Of a stretch of 64,000 bases of DNA, positions 56,155 through 64,000 are shown in pieces (position 1 is the first letter of the stretch; the number at the start of each line of letters is the position of its first letter). Source of the DNA: Eremomyces bilateralis CBS 781.70 (lineage: Eukaryota > Ascomycota > Dothideomycetes > Eremomycetales > Eremomycetaceae). The notes beneath the pieces are model-generated. The model worked only from the letters and a program-made list of their open reading frames with translations, did not search any database and was not told the DNA's origin. Location of the stretch: NCBI RefSeq assembly GCF_010015585.1, contig NW_022985104.1, forward strand, positions 82,448 through 146,447. The letters are read 5' to 3'. Made by a program: the position numbers and the translations under genes.

Positions 56155-59100
56155 GATGAACGCTTTTATCGATCAATCAGACACAGTGATATGTGTTGAT
56201 GGATGTGAGAGGGCTGGTTTCCTAGTCAGAATCTAGCTGTTGATGGATATCAAGCTTGATCACGACGTCGAACACAACACGGATGAGAAGGTCAGGAGAG
56301 CCAGGTGCGCGGAATTGAGAAGGGATCGCCGCATCAATGTGCGAAAGGCGAAGAAACCGAAGCTGCAAGTTGCTTAAGATGTCGCAACTGGGAAAGCAAC
56401 TGGAAGGTTGGCCTGCATCACGAAAACATTGTGAAGATGGAGGATGGGGGAGAGTAGCTGAGGTGAAGCTCAGGGCATTCGATGTTTTGACGTTCAACCG
56501 GCATGATTTGGTAAACAAAGTAGAGCGGACGATGGGTGCCAGGACTGCAGAAATCCTGAGGCATCAACATTTTACTTGCCTTGGCGCCTTACCTATAACC
56601 TTCTGCACGTGCCCTCCGTTCATTGGGCAGCGGAGCATTCCGCCATTCCCCATTCCCCGCCCCAATGTGTCTCTCCATTCCGCATGCGGTCTCAGCTCGG
56701 GTTCTCACCTAACAACCATGGTGAGTCGGCACAAACTGCAACCTGCTTACTCTCTACAACAACATTTGATGCACCAATCGATCGTATCACAGTTCGACTA
56801 CGGCGAATCTCGGTTGGATAAAAATTGTTCAAGAAATCGAGGCAGTGCATCGGCTTGGCTTGGATCAGTCCCAGGCTACGGGGACGGTCTGGTTGGTGGT
56901 GACGACATTGCATCATTCCTGTTTAGGTAACATGTTTACCTATTTACGCGTCGTCTGGACCACGCGTTACTGCAACAAATATCTCGAAGACCAATCTCTC
57001 GACTGCCATGATGACGAAGTGACTAAGAAGTCAAGCTTATGGATAATGGAATGTCTCCTTCTTATTTCGGCCGATTATTCCGATTTTCGTATGCGGCTGG
57101 CGGCGCATAGCTCTATCTACCCGTTCTAGAGCTCGTCACACCAACGCGTGTCTTGGCACCCGTTGCATCGCGACCCACACACGCCGGTCACGTGACTTGA
57201 CCATCCACTTAACGTCACCTCATCCATCGTCGCATTGGAGTTTGACTTAAATTGAAATGATCGCGTTGTTCTCCGGTGCTCGATAAATAAATAAACATGG
57301 TTGCGCACGACACTCGGCGCGGAGGAGACCGCTGCCAAAGTCGTGCGCCGCGTGGAACGCAATCCGAGTCTGACCCGTCCTCGGCCGCTCTCGTCCTATC
57401 GCTGCCTCCACCTTTGGCTCCACGTAAAACATTGGTCTGTCATTCCTGATTCCACATTCAAAGCTTTCGTAGCTGCTGGAGAATTCGGCCTTAGAGCCAT
57501 ATTTCGTGCGCTGCAACCACAGTAACACCAGGCGCTGGCATCAGGATCGAGCGACCGTAACTGTGGTCGGGTTTGCGCACCGCCGGAACTTGGACAAGCT
57601 TTTGGTGGGATTGCAACTCCGCACCGCACTGGAGTAGCATGCACACTTGCATGCAATTAGTAGTGGCATATCACTTGCCTGATGCCTCTGTCGCCGCAAC
57701 CACTAGGTTTCGATGACCTTGCATCGCACCTCCAAATTCCGTCTGTACATCTTGCGTGCAGAATGGATTGGCACTTTAGCACCCACGCTAAATGTCCCCG
57801 ATGCTGCAGTTCTACCGAACCGCTGCGCAACTCTCAACAGACCGCTCGATTCCATCGAGAGGCGCTGGCCAATGCAGATACCCTGAATCACCGCCGCCGC
57901 ATTCCAACAAATCGCGACCGGTATTCAACGCAGGTCTCCCATATCAGCGATCCAGCGAACACAGGATGGGTCGCAAGCCGGGGAAGGATACTGATCCGTG
58001 ACGGTGCTCGGGATACGAAAGTGTAAACCTTGCTGCGGGACGCCGCCTGCTCGGGGAGGATGGACCGGGTAGGTTTCCTTGTTCCAAAGCTCTAGGTCGC
58101 TATGCTCCTTGACAATGGCTAGTAATACATAGGTTAGGCCGTCCGAATTTCCGACTGGGAACCGTCACAATGCATGTTCACGAGGGCGCAATCGTCCTTG
58201 GGCAGATGATCGGGCAGCCAACTTGGCAGCATTTGGTGTGCCGCCTCATTCGCCATCATCCCGGATCGTCTGCGTACTACGATACGATTTAGATAGCGAG
58301 TCCAGTCCACCGCTTTCATTTCAAGCCTGTACTCCAATCAATAGATACCCCAACCACTTTCTTGCTAGGCGTTACCTTTGCGCCGTCCCTCACGCAATAA
58401 CCCCTCCTACTATGATCGCCCTTCAGGTTTAAGGATTGCCGCTGAGAACTTTGTTTCTCAACTTGATCCATTGGCCATGTCATGGGGGTGCCCACGGCCC
58501 TCCATGCCGTGCGTTCCATAAAGCGATGGCATGATTTGGCATCCGTGGCTATGATGCCGCTTATTGGTTTGGGGGAGGCGCTCGGAAACAATGCCCACGG
58601 AGCCAGTCCACAAGGCATCTTGCAGATGCCATGATGCTGAGAGATCACCGCCAACGCCGACTCAGGGTTGGATTTGTACTCAATAGGACCTTCCCTTTTC
58701 CAAACGAATAGATTGGCTGGTAGTTACATGCGCTGGGAAATTATTAGGCTATCCCACCTCGAGCGACTCTTTTTCACTTGCTTGATATACTACTAGTCCT
58801 ACATATCAGGGAGCGGCCGTCCCAAGTCTTTGAGCATGGAGAGAGGATTGTCCATAACATATCGGAATTGATGTAGATTTTCTATATTCGCCTTAATTGG
58901 ACCCCAACGTAGCCATAAGGACCATCAATTAACCAAACGTGCGGACGATTCGTTACCTTGTTGGGTCAACCGCTGCGTTGCGGTGTTTCGCTTCGCTCCA
59001 AGCCCTCTCCAGCCGTCTCCACTTCCCACGGCGCACCCTTCTTCTGCTCCTCCTCCTTCTTCCCACCAGTCTCTTCCTCACCATCTAGCAGTTCTCCGAC

Positions 59101-59729
59101 CTGATTCAACTCATTGTCTGTCTTGGAGAGTCCTTCGTGCGGTAGCCACCTCGTTTTTCGCTACTTTATTTCCCGTTCTCCATCCGGTCTTCCCCTCGCT
59201 GTGCTGCTCCAGTGACTACATCTAGTGCTGCATCGGCCACCAAGACAGTATCGGATCAAGATAGGATCACCCGGCCTTTACGGGTTGGCTTTTGTGGTAT
59301 GTGTGTGTTTCATCATACTCTTTGCGACCATTGTCAATGAATCTGGCCTCCTTGATGGCGCTGTGCTGATGAGATCGCTCGTTCGCTAAGCGACGAGACG
59401 GCATCACCACTCTACGGCGCACGCCGGGCTCAAGGAGACCAAAGGCAACCATCAATTCAGGCATATTCCGCCATTTTCAGCATCATCATGCAATATACAG
59501 CGCATTCAACCATCGCTAACTCTTTATCCAAGTCGATAGTTCAAGTCTTTCGCTGCTACCCTTCTCTGCCCTCATCCATCGGGCCACTGAACAGCACAAC
59601 GCTGTGGCACCTTGCACTGGAGCGCATACTTGAGAACCCACGATACGCCTCCATCGGAACAGCGAACTTGGCTCTTACTGAGCATCCATACCATCTCAAT
59701 TATAGTTACGCACACGGAACAACCGTGTG
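56155..59729. promoter_or_regulatory. 3.6-kb divergent intergenic region, cyclin / Zn2Cys6 factor
   Basis: No secure gene. A 197-codon ATG frame at 56337-56930 (plus) and frames near 57,682 and 58,983 lack domains. The region must contain promoters and probably a long 5' leader of the transcription factor gene, whose immediate upstream sequence (58,980-59,220) is pyrimidine-rich. Confidence 0.45.
57187..57196. promoter_or_regulatory. Palindromic E-box GTCACGTGAC
   Basis: A perfect 10-bp palindrome containing CACGTG and matching the RTCACRTG site of Cbf1-type bHLH factors. It lies about 1 kb upstream of the cyclin start. Function is not shown. Confidence 0.4.
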
Positions 59730-61764
59730 ATGGACTTCCCCTCCGCCGTCCCCTTGGCTACCCTGCAGACGCAACTGTCTCAGCAGACGCAGCCAACCTC
59801 CACCACCTATATCCACAATACCCACCACAACTTTGACGGCGTCAAGTTCGCTTGGAATCCAACGTCCCCATATTCAGCCATGCCCGAGACTCGCAGTCGT
59901 GGGGATGTTGAATCGCCTGGTCTCACCATGGCGACCGCTACTAGCCGCCATGGATCCCCAACCAGGCGCCATGGCAGTGGCAAGCAGGTCACCTTTGAGC
60001 TGATCCTCCCCGAGTCTCCTCAAAAGCGAGCTCGACTTCCGATGCGGGTCTTTATCTTCCCTCATGACACCACTGACTCGATCATTTCCACCACCAAAAA
60101 TTTCTACGGCCTGTATGAGCCGAAGGGCGTCAGCTTTGAGGATCGGCAGGCCAACACCCTCATCGCTGCCTATGACAACTTCGAACATGGGATGACGGTC
60201 TACGTCAGGATCATGGATGAGGATGACACCCAGGATGAAGCCAATCCGGCCTCGCCCAAACGGCCCAGACTTGAGCCTCCGATCCAGATGCTGCCTCCAC
60301 AGCTGCAAGGCCATCCCATCCCGCGACCATCATCCAGGTCTGCGAGGAGCACCACCTCCAATGGGACGAACCCGAAATCACGCTCGCGACCGCCGATGCG
60401 ATCTCGCGGGTCGGGTTCGCAGGGTCCTGGTGAACATCCTGACATGGTCGAGTACAGCGACAGCGATGGCGGTAACGGCTCCGTCACCAGCTCCCGCAGG
60501 GGGAGAAGCGAACAAGTTGCCAGCGCCGAGATCAGCGTTGAGAACATCGTCGAAGGTGGCAGGCGGAAGATCCCTAAATTCGACAGCTCGGTATGTGGCG
60601 GAGGCATTCGTACAGTCGGGCAATCGTGTGCAGCGACTAACTCTTCATCAACAGGAACTTCCCCTCTTCGTCCCATCTCAAGTCCCGATGGCGCCATCCG
60701 CTTCATCACTTTCTCCTCAACGTCGGATCGAAGGCAATATGGCCAGCCCTTACCAGTCCGCTCATCAAGCAACGTTCGCTTGGGGCCATCCGCTCCCATC
60801 ACCGCAGAGCTACGGTCCATCGGATCGAGCATACATACAAGTACGGCCAATTCAGGCGAACGGACAACACAATGGCACATACGCGAGGAATCTTCGGCAG
60901 CGCCCGCAGGTCCAGTACGCCCCCGGTCGTCAACATAACGGTCACGGCGGCGTGCTGGCCACGCCCGACCCCACCGTCGGCGGTAGCGTCATCTCCGATG
61001 AAGACGTCGCTCTCCAATTGATGCGACTCGGAGAGTATTCCTCGCACGGTCGCACGTCTACCTCGACCCTTGACGATGCTCAGAGCGGCAAGGCCGTGGT
61101 ATCCTCCGATGACGAGAGCATGGACGGCTCCGACAACGAACACATGGGCGTCGGCTACAACAGTGCTGGGAGCAGCGTCGAGTACTCCGCCGATGAAGGC
61201 GTCGCACCGAACGCCTACGTCAAACCCAAGGGCAAACCGCGCTCCTCTCGGCCTTCCAAGCCGCGCTCCACCCGTCCTTCAATCAGCCACAACGGCCCAC
61301 CCGTCCCCAAAGCGAAACACCACCGCCACTCCACCTCCGCCGCTCCGCCCATATCCCCCCCCGTGGCCCCCGGCCCCGACCAGCTTGCTGCGCCGCCGAC
61401 CCACCCCGCGCAACCCCTCGGACCCGACGAGGAGGACCTAAGCAGCAAACCGCGCTGCCAGCGCTGCCGGAAGAGCAAGAAAGGATGCGACCGCCAGCGC
61501 CCGTGCGGCCGCTGCAAGGACGCGGGCATCGGCATCGAGGGGTGCCTGTCGGAGGACGAGGGCAACGGCCGCAGGGGGAGATACGGACGCCATATGGGAG
61601 TGCCGGTCAAAAAGGGGAGTGTGGAGGATCTGGACACGGCGAGTCGAGAACTTCCTGCTGTTGCGGGTGCGACAGTTGCGGCTGGCCCCATGATCGAGGC
61701 CGTGGCGATGTCGGTCATGACGGTGGATGGCTTCGGAGGCGCGGGGAAGAAGCGGAAGAGGTAG
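59730..61764 (+). CDS. Zn2Cys6 protein with C-terminal zinc cluster
   Basis: A putative DNA-binding transcription regulator. Exon 1 is 59730-60590, a 64-nt intron (GTATGT..CGACTAAC..ACAG) follows, and exon 2 is 60655-61764; the product is 656 aa. The binuclear cluster lies unusually near the C-terminus (about 554-582): CQRCRKSKKGCDRQRPCGRC followed by KDAGIGIEGC, i.e. C-x2-C-x6-C-x5-C-x2-C-x9-C. The fungal_trans middle domain is absent. An N-terminal block around residues 85-165 (KQVTFELILPESPQKRARLPMRVFIFP..) looks folded and conserved, and the rest is disordered. C-terminal KKRKR may be a nuclear signal. Target genes are unknown. Confidence 0.88.
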
Positions 61765-63407
61765 ACTGGATCCGCGCATTTCGGTGGGAGGCGATGAGAT
61801 TATGATCCGACCGGCTGATGTTTTTCGGGATTCGCATGACCTTGCGTTTCGGCGTTGCACGGGGAAGGAATACTTTGCGACGTATTTCTTTTGTTATCTG
61901 GATGAGGATCTATATGATGACGACGCTCTCTCACACACACGCTCCCTTACTTCTCAGTATCTCCATCTCGGGTTCGCGTTGTATTTGGTGCTAGGGTGTT
62001 TTATGGTTCGACGGTTCAAATGGTTCGGGGAGGATGGGCAACATATGGTTCATCGTCACACTGAGTTTTAAGTGCTACTTGCTTTAGTTTAGTTTGCGAC
62101 GCGATAGGTACCGCTTTCGCGGACCATAGTTCAATTGGTTTTCCTTCGTCCTTGACGTGGTCCCTTCTCCATGGCCCCCGTCTTCAGTGCTCCGGTTAGG
62201 AAAACGGCGGCGGTTCATGATATATGGCATAGCAAGCGGAATCTGGGCGAGACGTGATCGGTATTCAGTCTTTCCCAACCTTGTTACAGTCCCAAAGAGC
62301 CGGTTTGTGTGTGGTGGGATATATTGAGCTGATGAGAGTGCTTGTTTGGTGGCTCCAGCCAATTCAGTCGGGTTCACTTGATTTCTATACTACTGCTTTC
62401 TCGCATTCACATCAACACGATAAAAGATAGCTAAGATGATTGTGGGGCTTTTGGATTCTGTAACGCTAGGTACCGTACTACAGAATGTTTTTTATTGAAA
62501 GTCTCTTGTTCCTGTGTCCTTTTGATTGGTACTGTCAGACTTGAGCAGTCGAACTCGACGTGGTTATAGGTGATCAATATCAGTACTAGGCAGATAATCA
62601 TGTTCTACTCCGTACAATAAGACATTTCATAGGATCTAAGGGTACTAAATTGTTTAAATCTAATCGTCTTGATATAGTACCACTTCACAGCCGTGAATAA
62701 GTACCTTCAGTAATCAGTTGACTCACACGATTTAAGCAAGCCACCCGAGGTACCAGGTTTTTGCAAGTGACTTTGATCATACTCTCTGAGTCAACCGCAA
62801 AGGCTTATTAGTAGTGAGACCCCGACATGCCAACATTTCGTCGGGTATTGGAGCAACGTCATGGGGATCCATCGACCATTAGCCAATTCAATAATTGCGG
62901 CGAAGTGGTCGGACGTTCCCACTTTGGGACGTCTTCACGTTTCAGTTTACCGGACTCAGCCCAGTTTTGTTGGGCGAAAACCGAGCCAGCATACGATCCG
63001 CAGTCACTTACTTCTAGGTTTTCCATATTAACATCATTCTTATTAGTTAGGTCACTTAAGTTAGGTGTTGCGGACTACGTAATATTTCACCGAACAAAAG
63101 AACCGATAACCAGCGGAATCGATCTCCCCGCACGCCACTTTGCGCTTACCTCAGCAAGCTCAGGCTATTTGTGGTCGTGCCAAGGCACCGGAGTGGGACT
63201 ATACCTAATCGGTAAGTCACATGCACTCCTCGAACAAATAGCCTGAGGATTCTGTCAATGGGTTTTGGGTGTGTGCGGAGAGCTTTCATACCAAATGGAA
63301 GACCATCTTTAACTCCATTTTCATCCACAACCACACTATGCTCCGTCAATTAAATATAACCATTCGATTCCCCTGCTTTTTCTCCATAATTGATTGAATT
63401 TTGGGTC
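61765..63407. other. AT-richer intergenic region, no secure gene
   Basis: About 1.6 kb. A 139-codon ATG frame at 62827-63246 (plus) has no recognised domain. The lower GC of 62,400-63,400 may mark the flank of the mobile-element-like gene that follows, but no terminal repeat was identified. Confidence 0.4.
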
Positions 63408-64000
63408 ATGTCGGCCCGAAACCAGCATCGTCAGAGCGCGCGGTTGAACTCGCCCACTTTGCTACCTGCTCCAAGTTCTCAGCATATTGCTGCGTCAAAC
63501 ACATCTAATGCACCTCGTCAGAAAGCAAGAGGTTCTCAAAGACGCAGTAAGGCGCAGAGAGTAAACGAGATATGCCAATTCATGCGGAAAAAAAACATTA
63601 CACTACGAGAATTTATCCATGTCTACGCGACGACTCAAGGGTCTGATGGTTATGGGGAGCGCCCTGCCACGCGTGCCAAACGACTCGCCGAGGCCGTCTA
63701 CGGTCAGGCAGAGGTCTTAGATGCACTGCGAGAACATCCCGCGTCTGGTGCGGCAGGAATTGTCACTATAAAGGACCTGAGGAAGGAAATGAAGGAACTG
63801 GAAGAAGCCGGAGATATGTTTAGTGCCTACCAAGTCGACCGTGTCCAAGAGAAGACTTCACCTGCCGGCGTAGGGAGGGAGAAACAGTCAGAGGGTCAGA
63901 AGGTCGAGGACTACGAGCGCATACTGGGCAACATGCAGTTTGGGCAGATGTACGAGCAAGTTAAAACTCGTGCTCCTCTTCTATGTGGATTGCTCAATGG
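63408..64000 (+). CDS. 5' part of a probable mobile-element-type gene (runs off window)
   Basis: An open frame from ATG 63408 to the window end without a stop (197 codons visible). It starts with a basic, Ser-rich tail (MSARNQHRQSARLNSP..) and continues with a helical region reading VNEICQFMRKKNITLREFIHVY, RAKRLAEAVYGQ, IKDLRKEMKELEEAG, and ends with MYEQVKTRAPLLCGLLN. The TRAPLLCGLL segment and the order of helices resemble the N-terminal regions of large repetitive fungal proteins related to transposons (DUF6589-like families), as I recall them; this is not verified. The catalytic or integrase part, if any, would lie beyond the window. The frame is intact here, so it is not an obviously decayed copy. 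Confidence 0.55.
   Translation, partial: MSARNQHRQSARLNSPTLLPAPSSQHIAASNTSNAPRQKARGSQRRSKAQRVNEICQFMRKKNITLREFIHVYATTQGSDGYGERPATRAKRLAEAVYGQAEVLDALREHPASGAAGIVTIKDLRKEMKELEEAGDMFSAYQVDRVQEKTSPAGVGREKQSEGQKVEDYERILGNMQFGQMYEQVKTRAPLLCGLLN

Noticed and set aside
56337-56930. 197-codon plus-strand ATG ORF
   Set aside because: No recognisable motif, odd composition, located in the promoter region between two divergent genes. Possible but unsupported.
1-64000. CRISPR array, rRNA operon or biosynthetic gene cluster
   Set aside because: No regularly spaced repeats, no rRNA-like sequence, and no PKS/NRPS/terpene or tailoring gene set was seen; the organism is a eukaryote by its introns.

Overview
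The window is a filamentous ascomycete chromosome segment, most probably Eurotiales (Aspergillus-like). The evidence is short introns of mostly 48-65 nt with GT..AG borders and CTAAC/CTGAC branch sites, secreted fungal enzymes, and protein sequences that I recognise as closest in style to Aspergillus orthologues. All genes below were rebuilt by hand from splice signals and reading frame. Family names come from motif recognition; no database search was run.

Layout. 0-7.2 kb: secreted dipeptidyl peptidase IV, an HSL-type esterase, a Pho85/PhoA-type cyclin-dependent kinase and a monoglyceride lipase. 7.2-10.5 kb: an accessory patch with two short hypothetical genes that share a motif, one resembling the N-terminus of Copia-type Gag. 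11.3-19.7 kb: an AA9 lytic polysaccharide monooxygenase, a tetraspanin gene interrupted by an in-frame TGA, ribosome-biogenesis protein Nop16, a Ke4/LIV-1 type ZIP zinc transporter and GTP cyclohydrolase II (riboflavin pathway). 21.4-31.9 kb: a rhomboid protease, a SUMO-targeted ubiquitin ligase (Slx8 type), mitochondrial DNA polymerase gamma and a CECR5-like HAD hydrolase. 34.7-37.0 kb: a long disordered orphan protein. 37.0-46.5 kb: about 9.4 kb with no convincing gene. 46.5-56.2 kb: phosphoinositide phospholipase C, a DUF1749 hydrolase, LSm3 and a Clb3-type B cyclin. 59.7-61.8 kb: a transcription factor with a C-terminal Zn2Cys6 cluster. 63.4-64.0 kb: the 5' part of a probable mobile-element-type gene leaving the window.

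Most content is conserved housekeeping (cell-cycle kinase and cyclin, ribosome assembly, spliceosome, mtDNA replication, riboflavin, zinc, lipid signalling) mixed with secreted or environmental genes (DPP IV, AA9). Several pairs share divergent promoters: esterase/CDK, nop16/ZIP, slx8/mip1 and DUF1749/lsm3. I saw no operon-like or biosynthetic cluster logic, no CRISPR, no rRNA and no tRNA. The least ordinary signals are the in-frame TGA in the tetraspanin, a candidate 9-nt microexon in the AA9 gene, the Gag-like gene pair, a 63-nt intron carrying a late in-frame stop in the orphan gene, and the gene-free 37-46 kb stretch.
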